This document shows positions 17,397-26,413 of a stretch of 64,000 nt of DNA, one piece after another. The stretch spans positions 62,001 to 126,000 of the forward strand of contig BGKB01000169.1 in assembly GCA_003116975.1 (NCBI GenBank), written 5' to 3'. The notes under the pieces are model-generated. The model did not search any database, was not told where the DNA came from, and saw only the letters and a list, made by a program, of their open reading frames with translations. Origin of the DNA: Aurantiochytrium sp. KH105. Its lineage: Eukaryota; Sar; Bigyra; Thraustochytrida; Thraustochytriidae. How positions within the stretch are numbered: the stretch's first letter is position 1; each line of letters opens with the position of its first letter. Both the position numbers and the translations under genes were made by a program.

Positions 17397-19595
17397 TTAC
17401 TCGACGACGCAGAGCACGTGGCCATCATTGACAAAATCACCGGCGGAAACATTGACCTCCTGAACAGTACCATCGACGGGGGCCTTGAGCTGAGTCTCCA
17501 TCTTCATGGACTCGGCGATGATGAGCGTCTGGTCCTTGGTGACCTCGTCGCCGGGCGACACAAGAACCTTGATGATTTTGCCGGGCATGGGCGCCTTGAC
17601 GGCGCCGCCAAGACCCGCAGCCTCGGGCCCAAGCGCCTGAGGGACAGTAGCAACGCGGTACAAGAGACGAGGCAGCGCACCAACGCCCGAAGAGGCGTCA
17701 AAGAGGCAAAGGTCGCCCGTCTTGGGATCAATCACCGGGGCAATGCGCGTGGGGCGCCCGTCGACAGTAACGGAGAGCACCTCGCGACCCGCTTGACGCG
17801 GATCCGCCAGAACCTCGACGACGCGGGGTTCCTCTGCCTCTGCAGGGTTAGCGTCGGCCTCGAGTGTCGGCGAAACAGAAACGCTAAAAGCGATCTCCGA
17901 GGCGTCTGGGCGCGGATCGGTCTCGACTGAGGTTGCCAGGACATCCACGCGGCGCGCGGCGCTTCCATCATCCGTGATGAGATCAAGGGCAATGCGCTGC
18001 TGCATGGGACCCGAAAGACGAAAGCCATAGGGAAGAGGGACGGGGGATGCCGTTGGCGCAGCCATGAGTGCGCGAGCCGCGACGGCAAGTGCAGCCGCCC
18101 GCGCGTCTGCTTCGACGCCAGGAGGCTGGCCGAGAAGCTCATCCTGGTACTTGGCGATAAAATCCGTGCCAACACCGCCATCCTGGAAAGCCTGGTGACG
18201 CAGGCAGGAAAGAAGAAATTCAATGTTGGTGGGCACACCGACAACACGGTACTGGTTGAGGGCAAAGTCGAGCTGGCGAAGCGCAGCACGGCGATCCGGA
18301 CCGTGGACAACGACCTTGCTGATCATTGGATCGTAAAAGACAGAGACAGTATCGCCCTCGCTCACTCCGGTCTCGATGCGGAGCTGGCGCGGGTCTGTGA
18401 GCTGCGGCTCGCGGAGGTGGCGGATTTTTCCCGATCCCGGCAAGAACCCAGCGCCAGGGCTCTCGGCATAGACGCGTGCCTCAATAGAGTGGCCGCCGAG
18501 ACGGACCTCGGACTGGTCCTTGACGGGCAGGGGCTGGCCACTGGCAACACGAAGCTGCCACTCGACGAGATCGACATTGGTGACCATTTCCGTGACGGGG
18601 TGCTCAACTTGAAGACGCGTGTTCATTTCCATAAAATAAAATGGCGAGTCTGCGGTCATTTCACCCTGATCGGCGTCGACCATGAACTCGACGGTGCCAG
18701 CGCCAACGTAGCCCACGGCCTTGGCTGCGGCGACGGCGGCTGAACCCATCTTCTCGCGAAGGGCCTCGGGCATGCCGGGAGCTGGGGCCTCCTCGAGCAC
18801 CTTTTGATGGCGCCGCTGAACGGAGCAGTCGCGCTCATACAGATGGACAGTGTTGCCAAAGGTGTCGGCAAAGACCTGAAGCTCAATATGACGGGGTTTG
18901 CGCAGGAACTTTTCAATGAGAATACGCTCGTCGCCAAAGGATGCGAGCGCTTCGCGCTGACAGGCCTCAATATTCTCGGCAAGGTCCTCTTCACGTTCGA
19001 CGACGCGCATGCCCTTGCCACCGCCGCCCATGACGGCCTTGAGCATGACAGGAAATCCAATCTTCTTGGCAGCTTCCACGAGGATTTCGAGCGTCTGGTC
19101 CTCACCATGGTAACCCGGCGTGCAGGGGACCTTGGCGGCTTCCATGATGTTTTTCGACTCGGACTTGGAGCCCATGCTCACGATGGCGCTTGCGGGAGGG
19201 CCGATAAAGGTGAGTCCATTCGAGGCGCACAGCTCGGCAAAGCCAGAATTCTCGGAAAGGAAGCCATATCCCGGGTGGATGCCTTGAGCGCCGCAGGCTT
19301 TAGCAATCTCGCAGATTTTCTCGCCCACGAGGTAGCTTTCGGACGCGGCCGCGCCACCAAGACGGTACGCCTCGTCGGCCTGCTTGACGTGCTCCGCGTT
19401 CGCGTCGGCATCGCTGTAGACTGCCACGGTGCGCACACCGAGACGCTTGGCCGTACGAAAGACGCGGCACGCGATTTCTCCGCGATTCGCGACGAGAATC
19501 TTGTCAAACATGGGCGCTGACTCGTTAGCGATCGCGCCGCCATTCGCGGTCGCCGTCGCCGCCGTCGAGAGCTGACGCTGTAAGAACCGCCTCAT
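17397..19595 (-). CDS. MCCC1: 3-methylcrotonyl-CoA carboxylase alpha (biotin-carboxylase) subunit
   Basis: 732 residues, close to human MCCC1 (725). It carboxylates biotin and, with the beta subunit, turns 3-methylcrotonyl-CoA into 3-methylglutaconyl-CoA in mitochondrial leucine breakdown. An N-terminal basic/Ser/Ala presequence (MRRFLQRQLSTAATATA) precedes 'KILVANRGEIACRVFRTAKRLG'. The ATP-grasp Gly loop is GGGGKGMR. The active-site region reads RDCSVQRRHQKVLEEAPAPG and MEMNTRLQVEHPVTE. Features such as YHGEDQ, EEAPAPG and DLVEWQLR favour MCC over propionyl-CoA carboxylase. The C-terminal biotinyl domain has Lys698 in ESMKM, where Ala-Met-Lys-Met is usual. The start at 19595 fits the presequence; the frame is open 225 codons upstream without conserved sequence. 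Confidence 0.92.
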   Translation of the reverse strand: MRRFLQRQLSTAATATANGGAIANESAPMFDKILVANRGEIACRVFRTAKRLGVRTVAVYSDADANAEHVKQADEAYRLGGAAASESYLVGEKICEIAKACGAQGIHPGYGFLSENSGFAELCASNGLTFIGPPASAIVSMGSKSESKNIMEAAKVPCTPGYHGEDQTLEILVEAAKKIGFPVMLKAVMGGGGKGMRVVEREEDLAENIEACQREALASFGDERILIEKFLRKPRHIELQVFADTFGNTVHLYERDCSVQRRHQKVLEEAPAPGMPEALREKMGSAAVAAAKAVGYVGAGTVEFMVDADQGEMTADSPFYFMEMNTRLQVEHPVTEMVTNVDLVEWQLRVASGQPLPVKDQSEVRLGGHSIEARVYAESPGAGFLPGSGKIRHLREPQLTDPRQLRIETGVSEGDTVSVFYDPMISKVVVHGPDRRAALRQLDFALNQYRVVGVPTNIEFLLSCLRHQAFQDGGVGTDFIAKYQDELLGQPPGVEADARAAALAVAARALMAAPTASPVPLPYGFRLSGPMQQRIALDLITDDGSAARRVDVLATSVETDPRPDASEIAFSVSVSPTLEADANPAEAEEPRVVEVLADPRQAGREVLSVTVDGRPTRIAPVIDPKTGDLCLFDASSGVGALPRLLYRVATVPQALGPEAAGLGGAVKAPMPGKIIKVLVSPGDEVTKDQTLIIAESMKMETQLKAPVDGTVQEVNVSAGDFVNDGHVLCVVE

Positions 19596-20697
19596 AGTGC
19601 CTGCCTGCGACGCACGGGGCAATTTCCCTCGCGTGGGACGCGCCGTCTCGTGGCTTGCTGCCTCGACACAAGGCTCCCCCAGGCTGTGCGCGCGGCCGGA
19701 ACGGAGCGAGCTGCGACCTGCCGCCTCCTGCGCAGTCGCGCCGCGCCGTCGACCCGGTCTCCCGCGCGCTCGCTGGCCGTTCGCTTGCTTGCTTTGCGCG
19801 AGCGAGCCGCCTTTTTCGGACTGGCGAGAGCTTGGATTCGCATCCTGCCGGGGCGCTCTGGGTCCTACCGTAGACGCTAGTCGCTGCCTACGCGTGCGGT
19901 AGGGTGGATGGATACTAGCTAGCCTGCTAGGTGGATAGATAGATAGATCGTACTGGCGGTTGGTGAAACGGCGCGTCGAGGCGGTTACCCTCGATTTGGG
20001 CCCCGGCATGATGAGAATGCAGGCAGCGTCGGACATCCGCGTTGTCACGAAGAAGGACGAAGACGATGAGCGCGCGACGTGGAGCGAGAGCGTCCGGGTC
20101 TTGGCGACGCGCGTCGAGGCGGGACGAGGTGTGTCGGTGCGGGACGGATCGCAGGCGAGGCAGTTCTGAATTTTACGCGGTTTCATCAAGATGAGGATTG
20201 CGGAGCATCGTGTATATTTTTTTGGGGGGGTCAGCCTGAGGAGGTGGTGGACGAGGAGGAGGGAAGACAAAGGGCGACGACGTGCTTGCCTGGTTATTAT
20301 CTTTCACGGCACGAATTGGATCGTGAAATGGAAGAAAAGCAACAAGATCTCGTTGATCGAAAAAGAGAAAAGAAAGAGAAAGAGACTATAGGCTCTTGCG
20401 AAGCTCTTTGCCCGTGGGCACATGAAACGTGGCAAAAGTACAATCCCTGAACTTGCGAATTTAGGCTATACATTGGATAAAGTTGCAGGGTTTTGATGTT
20501 AGGTCTGAGCACCGTAGCAGGAGGTTTCCCTCCAACCGAGTGACGTTGAGTTTGCTCATTATTTACATGTAGACTTGAATGTGCGCGCACGCGTGGGCCT
20601 GTCTTGATACCGCTGCGCACAGCGAATGAGAATTCAAGAGACCTCGCGGCGAGAAAAAGACATGATGAGGCAAATAGAAGACCCATGACTAGGTCTC
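19596..20697. other. Intergenic region upstream of MCCC1
   Basis: About 1.1 kb between two minus-strand genes. It contains a short TAGA run near 19935-19947. Open frames here lack domains and I do not support any as genes. The MCCC1 promoter should lie in the left part and the MYB 3' UTR in the right part. Confidence 0.4.
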
Positions 20698-21582
20698 CTA
20701 GTCTGCACATAGATTCAAAAGCGCAGCAGCCGCAAGAACTTCGTCCTCGCGCTTGCTCGATTTTTGCGGCACAGGTGCAGGCCGCGCAAACGAGCTTCGT
20801 GGCGAGGCCAAGGGAGATACGCCCATTGCGTAATAAGGCATGGGTCCGTAGCCGCAAGGCCCCCACATGACACGCGGATCGACTGGCGAAGGGTACAATG
20901 TCGAAAGTGCTTGCGCGCCATGTTGAGGCGGCAAAACCGCAGCAGGTGCAAGGGAAGATTGCAAAAAAGCAGCCGCTGCAGAGGGCAATGGAGCCGAAGC
21001 AGCTACAGGTGGCGGCCGAGAAATGATCTCTTTGTAGCGCATTTTCACTCCATTCTTTGAGCGTTTTGGCAAGGCTGCCGCAATTGTGTCCCAACGACAA
21101 CCACGCTGCGTGCGCATTTCGAGCAGTAAACAATCCTCTTCGTAGGACCACTTTCTTCGCGCCGCGCGCTGCAAACTTCGGAATCGAGTTTTGATGGCGT
21201 TCTCGGTGCGCCCATCAAAGGATCGCGCGATGAAAGCCCAGCGATTCCCCGCGGTCTGCTGCAGACGAACCAGCAGCGCGTCCTCCTCGGCGGTCCAGCT
21301 CGCCTTATTGATGTCGGGGCTCAGATTGAACTTCCATCGCTCGCGGCATTGCTTGGCGCTGCGGCCAGGCAGACGCGTAGCCACCTCGCTCCAGCTGCCC
21401 TCCACGTAGCGGTCCACGAGCTCGCGCAAGGTCTCGTCCTCGTCCTCGCTCCAGGCATCGCGCCGGGTGCGTTTGCCCAACACCGAGGGCGTCGAGCACC
21501 TCGACCCGCCGGGCGTCAGCGCTTCGAACGCCCACGACCCGCCGCTGTCCGTCGAGTCCCCGCGCTCGCGCGGCTCCACCAT
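20698..21582 (-). CDS. Three-repeat (R1R2R3) MYB transcription factor
   Basis: 294 residues. Three consecutive MYB DNA-binding repeats lie at about 42-92 (AWSEDEDETLRELV...ERWKFNLSP), 93-143 (ASWTAEEDALLVRLQ...KTRFRSL) and 144-190 (KWSYEEDCLLLEM...VKMRYKEI). The regularly spaced Trp residues are visible (W44, W64 and W83 in the first repeat). The last helix of repeat 3 has a variant NGVKMRY end. The C-terminal third is Pro/Ala-rich with Met/Tyr and probably acts in activation or regulation. In other eukaryotes 3R-MYBs control cell-cycle genes; that role here is inferred. I chose the ATG at 21582 (MVEPRERGD) because a longer frame would run back through a tRNA gene. Confidence 0.88.
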   Translation of the reverse strand: MVEPRERGDSTDSGGSWAFEALTPGGSRCSTPSVLGKRTRRDAWSEDEDETLRELVDRYVEGSWSEVATRLPGRSAKQCRERWKFNLSPDINKASWTAEEDALLVRLQQTAGNRWAFIARSFDGRTENAIKTRFRSLQRAARRKWSYEEDCLLLEMRTQRGCRWDTIAAALPKRSKNGVKMRYKEIISRPPPVAASAPLPSAAAAFLQSSLAPAAVLPPQHGAQALSTLYPSPVDPRVMWGPCGYGPMPYYAMGVSPLASPRSSFARPAPVPQKSSKREDEVLAAAALLNLCAD

Positions 21583-21959
21583 CGCCTCTGCCAAGCCCCG
21601 CCGCTCTCGGACCCGGGGTTCTGTTCGTTCGCTCTCTGCTGCCCGCGCTCGCCGTCGCCGCGGGCCTGCGGAGAGAAGGGCACGGGTTCCTGGCCCCGCG
21701 CGTGCGTGCGGGCGAGCGGGCGAGCGAGCGAGCGGGCGAGCGAGCGCGCCTGCCGCGCCGCGCCGCTCTTCGGGGCTCCGACGCGCGTCTGTCTGTTCGT
21801 GTCTGCGCGTCTGTCGGGCGGTCGGGCGGCCGGGCGCAGAGAGTCTTCTTCGCGATCGAGCCCGAGTCCCGGCGAAATCGAGCGTGGACCGGATCTGCAG
21901 ACGCTGGTATAGAAGTTCCGGGGGCGCCTCGGCTCCCAACACCCGAAATAGGGAGGCGA
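21583..21959. promoter_or_regulatory. MYB upstream region
   Basis: 377 bp, very GC-rich, between the MYB start and the first tRNA gene. The likely MYB promoter or 5' UTR lies here. It has GAGC/GGGCGA-type repeats near 21710-21745. Confidence 0.35.
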
Positions 21960-22031
21960 GCCCGCGTAGCTCAGTGGTAGAGTGTTCGTTTAGTAAGCGA
22001 ATGGTCGGTGGTTCAATTCCGCCCGCGAGCA
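21960..22031 (+). tRNA. tRNA-Thr(AGT), copy 1
   Basis: A 72-nt cloverleaf can be drawn. Acceptor GCCCGCG pairs with CGCGAGC; the D arm is GCTC-AGTGGTA-GAGT. The anticodon stem TTCGT/GCGAA has loop TTAGTAA, giving anticodon AGT, which reads threonine ACU. The T arm is GGTGG-TTCAATT-CCGCC, with discriminator A and no encoded CCA. G1-C72 and C2-G71 agree with known tRNA-Thr identity. Positions 3 and 70 are C and A and do not pair. A run of 15 T follows 3 nt later as the pol III terminator. Confidence 0.93.
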
Positions 22032-22034
22032 AGC

Positions 22035-22049
22035 TTTTTTTTTTTTTTT
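22035..22049 (+). terminator. Pol III T-run terminator, tRNA copy 1
   Basis: Fifteen consecutive T residues start 4 nt after the tRNA 3' end. Confidence 0.8.
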
Positions 22050-22159
22050 CCCTCCCTATCTGGCTAAATTCATGGATGAGAGCAGTAGGTGCGCCGCGAA
22101 AAGAACGTCTACGCGGTTCGAACAAAACCCACGCCGGGATACGGCAGACCAGATGCTTC

Positions 22160-22245
22160 AGCTTCTATTTTTGCATTTGCTTTTGCATTTGCTTCTACTT
22201 TTGCTTCAGCTTTTGCTTTTGCTTTTGCTTTTGCTCTTGTATGCA
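22160..22245. repeat. TTTTGC-type hexanucleotide tract
   Basis: An imperfect run of TTTTGC/ATTTGC/CTTTTG units lies in the spacer between tRNA copies 1 and 2. It opens a long frame on both strands but shows no domain. Confidence 0.7.
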
Positions 22246-22528
22246 CGGCAAGGAAATTAGCACAGGGAAACGAGAAGAGAATAAAACCTTGCAGCTTAGC
22301 TTTGCATCCATTCATGCAATGACCAGATCGGGATTGGCAAGCACCCGAATTATCTTGCTAGAGGCAGGATTGATCATCGAACATCTCTTGGGCCATCATG
22401 TTTTTTGATTAAAGCCCTAAGATGAACGCACGTCATCGATCGCAATATTGGAATTGGAATTTAGCAAGTAAAAAATTATTTTATAGATGTCATTGAGAAA
22501 TGGACTATCAACAAGCGCAAAAGCGCCT

Positions 22529-22600
22529 GCCCGCGTAGCTCAGTGGTAGAGTGTTCGTTTAGTAAGCGAATGGTCGGTGGTTCAATTCCGCCCGCGAGCA
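22529..22600 (+). tRNA. tRNA-Thr(AGT), copy 2
   Basis: Identical over all 72 nt to copy 1, including the C3/A70 mismatch. The spacer from copy 1 is 497 bp. A six-T terminator lies at 22604-22609. Confidence 0.93.
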
Positions 22601-22603
22601 TCC

Positions 22604-22609
22604 TTTTTT
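22604..22609 (+). terminator. Pol III T-run terminator, tRNA copy 2
   Basis: Six T residues lie 4 nt after the tRNA 3' end. Confidence 0.75.
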
Positions 22610-22900
22610 GGCCTATTTTCCATTTCTTTTCCTACTGCATTCACCGATGGTCATCCTTTCCCGGTGTATCACCGCAAGAATACGCATGTTGGGCGACCGA
22701 CAACGTCTACAAGGTTGTGTCAACGAGTCGCAAGTCAAACGCCCGTGGCCACTTGAGCTGCCATGGCCGGCTAGCTGCCGCCTCTCGTCTCGTCCAGTTC
22801 GACTCCCCTTTTCATTTTTTTTCCCTCGTTCTTCTCCAATTCGATGCGCAGTCTTCTCTTGTACGACCATGCCGATGCTCAGCAACAACAAAATGAAATA

Positions 22901-22972
22901 GCCCGCGTAGCTCAGTGGCAGAGTGTTCGTTTAGTAAGCGAATGGTCGGTGGTTCAATTCCGCCCGCGAGCA
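22901..22972 (+). tRNA. tRNA-Thr(AGT), copy 3
   Basis: Same as copies 1 and 2 except for one D-loop base (AGTGGCA instead of AGTGGTA). The C3/A70 mismatch is kept. The spacer from copy 2 is 300 bp. The bases before it (agcaac...gaaata) resemble those before copy 4. Confidence 0.93.
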
Positions 22973-22977
22973 CTTCC

Positions 22978-22982
22978 TTTTT
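22978..22982 (+). terminator. Pol III T-run terminator, tRNA copy 3
   Basis: Five T residues lie 6 nt after the tRNA; a second T run follows near 23000. Confidence 0.65.
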
Positions 22983-23073
22983 ATGACCCTTCTTCCAATT
23001 TTTTTTTCCCGCTCTTCCTGCGCGTGGCTCTGACGTAGTCGCGAGACAACTTCCCATCACCAGCAACGAAATA

Positions 23074-23145
23074 GCCCGCGTAGCTCAGTGGTAGAGTGTT
23101 CGTTTAGTAAGCGAATGGTCGGTGGTTCAATTCCGCCCGCGAGCA
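23074..23145 (+). tRNA. tRNA-Thr(AGT), copy 4
   Basis: Identical to copies 1 and 2. The spacer from copy 3 is 101 bp. A T-run terminator follows at 23150-23159. Copies 3 and 4 share similar 5' flanks, which suggests a recent local duplication. Confidence 0.93.
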
Positions 23146-23149
23146 GTTC

Positions 23150-23159
23150 TTTTTTTTTT
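23150..23159 (+). terminator. Pol III T-run terminator, tRNA copy 4
   Basis: Ten T residues start 5 nt after the tRNA 3' end. Confidence 0.8.
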
Positions 23160-23329
23160 CTCCGGCTGCTTTTTATTGGTGGTGCGGATCTGGCATTTCT
23201 TCTGTATATGTTGGCCGCCAATGGTAAGAAAGGTTGGCTGATGGATTAAAATTTGTTGAGATCAGAATAGCAACATGAGTTTCCTATCTTTTCTTTGAGT
23301 ATGCTGTTTCTTCTAAAATGACGGTCGCT

Positions 23330-24739
23330 CTAGGCTGCCTTGGCTTGATCTTCAGCCTCGCTCTGGGCCTTGCGCGCCAGATAGAGTTCGCGTCTACGCT
23401 GCTTCTCCTCTTCTGTTCGCTTGTTTCCCGTCGTGAACTCAGCAGCGATCTTAATATGGTCCGAGGGCTCGTTTGCTGTCGGAAATGAGATGATGTCTGC
23501 GACATCGGATCGAGACGGCAGTGGGTCCACAGACTCGGCGCGAAGGCCAGTACCCGAATAAAAGAGATAATCAAGGGTCTCTACAAAGCTGGATTCTGGC
23601 TGCGACCGTGTGCATGCAAGGTTGGTGAACTCGGGTTCTTTGCCCTGGACATCGGCATAGGCGCTCTTCAGTTTGGGCATGCCAGAGTCCATCGTCCAGG
23701 CATCACCAGGGTATGCGGGCGCAGGCATGTCACCCTCAGCGCGTGAGGCGTCGCTCATAAACTTGCCCTGCGTGAGAAGCTCGTACATTGGGGAGTCCGG
23801 TTTGAGGTTGAAGTCTCCGGCAATCACAAATGGGTCCGTCTGCGCAAGCTTGTTGATCCGCTTCGCCAGCAGCGAACAGTGCGCAGAAATCACGGGTGGC
23901 GTGCGAAACGCGCATGGCATGTGGTACGTTGCCACACAAAGCTTTTGGTTCGTGGCGCGATCCCGGAGACGCACAAAAACAGCCGTATTGCTGCGACGTT
24001 CCACTTCGAACCAAAGATTCTTCTCCGGGGGCCAAATCAGCTCGAGCAGGGAACGAACTGTCTTGGCTACGATCTTGTACGCCCGAGACCACAGGGAATC
24101 ATTCCTCCGTCTGTTGTCTCCGTCTGGTCTGTAGCCGCCCTTTTTCGTTTCGGAAATACGGGAAACCTTGCAGTCCTCGAGCGCATACTTTTCGTTCGAG
24201 AACGCGATGCCGACACCCATGTAGCCATTAAAGTAGTAGCCGTACGAGTCGTGCACGTAGGTGTAATTGTTCTCTGCGCAGAGCTTGTGGATGTTACCTA
24301 GCCAAGCGTGAGCTACCTCTTGCAAACACACAATACCCTGCTGCTCGATTTCATCCTTTAGCTTGGCCTCTGCACGCTCGTACCGCTTCGATGGCTCGCA
24401 GTCTTCCGCCTTGCAGTTAATAAAGTACCCAGGCGAGCACAAGTTTGGTGACAGCAAGTTGTATGTGGCCACGCGCCACCGCGGTGACCCTGCGACGCCA
24501 GCTTTCGCAGCAGGTGTCGCCGCCGTGGCTTGCGAGTTCGTCCTTGCCGGCGCATCCGAGGCCGCCGCCTCAGCTACCGGCTGCTCCGCCGCCTTGGGCG
24601 AGCTCGCTTCTGTGGATGCCATTTGCGCCCACGCTCTCCTCGTCGCTGGCACTTGCCTTGCGAGCGTCGCGGTCCTACGCAGACCCAAAAGCATCACGCT
24701 GGTCTGCCTCGCAAGCAAAGAGAGCGAGCGAGTGATCAC
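23330..24739 (-). CDS. Endonuclease/exonuclease/phosphatase (EEP) family protein, CCR4-like
   Basis: 469 residues. The first about 40 residues are rich in Arg, Ser, Leu and Ala with no acidic residue (MITRSLSLLARQTS...), which suggests a mitochondrial presequence; a second ATG (MASTEAS) near residue 40 could give a cytosolic form. A low-complexity Ala/Thr/Pro linker follows. The EEP fold starts with ATYNLLSPN (near residue 90), then CLQEV with the metal-binding Glu (about 138), 'GDFNLKPDSP' with the catalytic Asp/Asn pair (about 312), and a C-terminal SDH (about 437). This set matches Mg-dependent EEP enzymes of the CCR4/nocturnin/angel/PDE12 branch, which remove poly(A) or 2'-5' oligoadenylate. 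Which substrate applies here is not decidable by eye. Confidence 0.85.
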   Translation of the reverse strand: MITRSLSLLARQTSVMLLGLRRTATLARQVPATRRAWAQMASTEASSPKAAEQPVAEAAASDAPARTNSQATAATPAAKAGVAGSPRWRVATYNLLSPNLCSPGYFINCKAEDCEPSKRYERAEAKLKDEIEQQGIVCLQEVAHAWLGNIHKLCAENNYTYVHDSYGYYFNGYMGVGIAFSNEKYALEDCKVSRISETKKGGYRPDGDNRRRNDSLWSRAYKIVAKTVRSLLELIWPPEKNLWFEVERRSNTAVFVRLRDRATNQKLCVATYHMPCAFRTPPVISAHCSLLAKRINKLAQTDPFVIAGDFNLKPDSPMYELLTQGKFMSDASRAEGDMPAPAYPGDAWTMDSGMPKLKSAYADVQGKEPEFTNLACTRSQPESSFVETLDYLFYSGTGLRAESVDPLPSRSDVADIISFPTANEPSDHIKIAAEFTTGNKRTEEEKQRRRELYLARKAQSEAEDQAKAA

Positions 24740-25276
24740 TGGTCCTGCTCACTCAAAGGGCCTAATAGCAAAAACAGAATCCCACTGCACAATGATGGAG
24801 CTACCGGATAGACACGGGGCGATCAATCGCATGAGATCTCACGACCCGTGCGATGGTGAAACATGGGTCGATGTGGATCGCGTCGCATTGCTTGAGTAAA
24901 TGAAACCCGGTCGCCACACAGAAAGCACGGAACGGTTTTTGACCATGAATCGATGCGAGCGATTCTCTTCGAGTCCTTGTGATTGTGTCTTACGCGGCTC
25001 GCCAGCGGAACCTCTCTGTGACCAACGCTCCTTTCTTGCTCAATGCAGAGTATAGGCGCTCACCCGCATAGTATACCACCATATCACGAGCATATCATGT
25101 ATGCTCTATAAGATGAAAGAAAGCACGTAGCGGAATGGCTCAGAGGTAGTCAGGATGCCAGTGGTAGCTGCTGCGTTCGAGCCAGAACTCCAACGCCGTC
25201 GTGCCAGGGCAACGCAGGGTGTAACGAGCGACCCAAGACGTGGCAAATGACCAGTGAACGCGGTGCTACAGTGAAG
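24740..25276. other. Divergent intergenic region with a tRNA-like relic
   Basis: 537 bp between the EEP start and the first EXPERA gene. At about 25123-25204 it holds a stretch with an A-box-like TGGCTCAGAGG and a B-box-like GTTCGAGCC, but no proper cloverleaf. Otherwise I see nothing. Confidence 0.4.
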
Positions 25277-26032
25277 ATGTTCGGACTTGACCATGCACCT
25301 CCTCTTCGTACTTTCGTACAAGATCCGACGATCATCTTTACAGCCTTGGTCTTGCTGGCGCCTCTTGCATTCCTGCATTCCATCAAGGCTGTTTTGACAT
25401 ACATGACGACGCCAATGATGCTCAGTTCATTCGCGTTTCTATATATTGTGCTTCGACTCACGCATTCGAGCAAATGTCATTTACTGAGCACCAGAGACCA
25501 GCGTGTGGCCAATTGGTTTTTGATGAACGGAGTCTACTTTAATCTCTTTCTCGATGTGGTGTCGGGACAACTTCAGATGATGGACGCAATGAGTCATCAA
25601 TACGGCAAGATTGAGCCTCGCTATCTTCTTGGTGTCAAGCACGATGGGGGTCAAATTGTCTTCATGACGACCCTGCTTGAGCTTTTCTTTCAGAGCCCGC
25701 TTTGCCTAGCAGTGTATTACGGATATCACAAAGGTTTAGCCAATCGACGGCTTTGCGAGATCCTAGTCTGCACGCTGCACGTGACTGGCGTGTGGTACTT
25801 TTATGTTCCCGAGATCGCCGTCAACTTTCGTCATCTTGGTGGGCCACCAATCTCAGTGCAGGATGCCTTAACCTTGGAACGCATTGTGCAGTTTTGGTTT
25901 GCCTTTTGGATATGCGGTATCACATGGATAGTAGTTCCTCTTTGCATCGGTCGAACGGCTTGGAAGCAAGTATGCATGGCCATTGCCATCAGCAAATGCC
26001 CTTCTCCGTCATCATATTCCAAAATTGACTGA
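25277..26032 (+). CDS. EXPERA/emopamil-binding-protein-like membrane protein, copy A
   Basis: 251 residues from this start (261 from an in-frame ATG at 25247; I prefer 25277 because it aligns with copy B). Four or five membrane helices are visible. The layout follows the EXPERA/EBP family: a 'WFLMNGVYFNLFLDVVSGQ' helix near 80, then 'YGKIEPRYLLG', 'MTTLLELFFQSPLCL', a YFYVPE segment, and a final 'FWFAFWICGITWIVVPL' helix. EBP is the ER sterol delta8-delta7 isomerase. Here the positions that carry catalytic His, Glu and Asn in EBP appear to be Asn, Asp/Ser and Gly, so isomerase activity is doubtful. EBPL or another sterol- or lipid-binding role is possible. Copy B follows on the same strand 381 bp later. 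Confidence 0.8.
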   Translation: MFGLDHAPPLRTFVQDPTIIFTALVLLAPLAFLHSIKAVLTYMTTPMMLSSFAFLYIVLRLTHSSKCHLLSTRDQRVANWFLMNGVYFNLFLDVVSGQLQMMDAMSHQYGKIEPRYLLGVKHDGGQIVFMTTLLELFFQSPLCLAVYYGYHKGLANRRLCEILVCTLHVTGVWYFYVPEIAVNFRHLGGPPISVQDALTLERIVQFWFAFWICGITWIVVPLCIGRTAWKQVCMAIAISKCPSPSSYSKID

Positions 26033-26413
26033 TTAAACTCTTCCCTTGTCGTTTTGCTCAACATTAGGCAAAAGAAAGAAGCTTATCCAGCTTCATTTCA
26101 ACTCAATCTCGTCAGCTAGGCGCAAACACGAAGCTTGGTCCGCAGCGAAGACGCCCCATCTCGGGCAAGCCCTTTTTCTCAAACTAAGACAAAAGAAAAA
26201 GATTTTGGAAAAACAAAAAGAGAAAAAGAGAAAGAAAGATCGTCTTCAGACAAACGTCGTAGAACCCGAACGCGAGCGAGCCCCGATACGTTGGCGCGAT
26301 CTAGACGTGGCGGCACTTGCAAAGTCAGCGGGACATCGAGCGGCCTTTTGGCGACAAAGAATACCTTTGCAGAGGTAGGCGCTTGGCTCGGGCGGCCGAA
26401 CGGAGAAGAAAAG
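26033..26413. other. Spacer between tandem EXPERA genes
   Basis: 381 bp holding a purine-rich stretch (about 26190-26245). The frame of copy B is open upstream through this region, but that part is Lys/Glu/Arg-rich and unlike copy A, so I treat it as non-coding. Confidence 0.4.

Noticed and set aside
19596..20270. 225-codon extension upstream of MCCC1
   Set aside because: No similarity to carboxylases; the mitochondrial presequence begins at 19595.
21583..22125. N-terminal extension of the MYB frame
   Set aside because: It runs antisense through tRNA-Thr copy 1 and through GC-rich low-complexity sequence; MVEPRERGD at 21582 is a better start.
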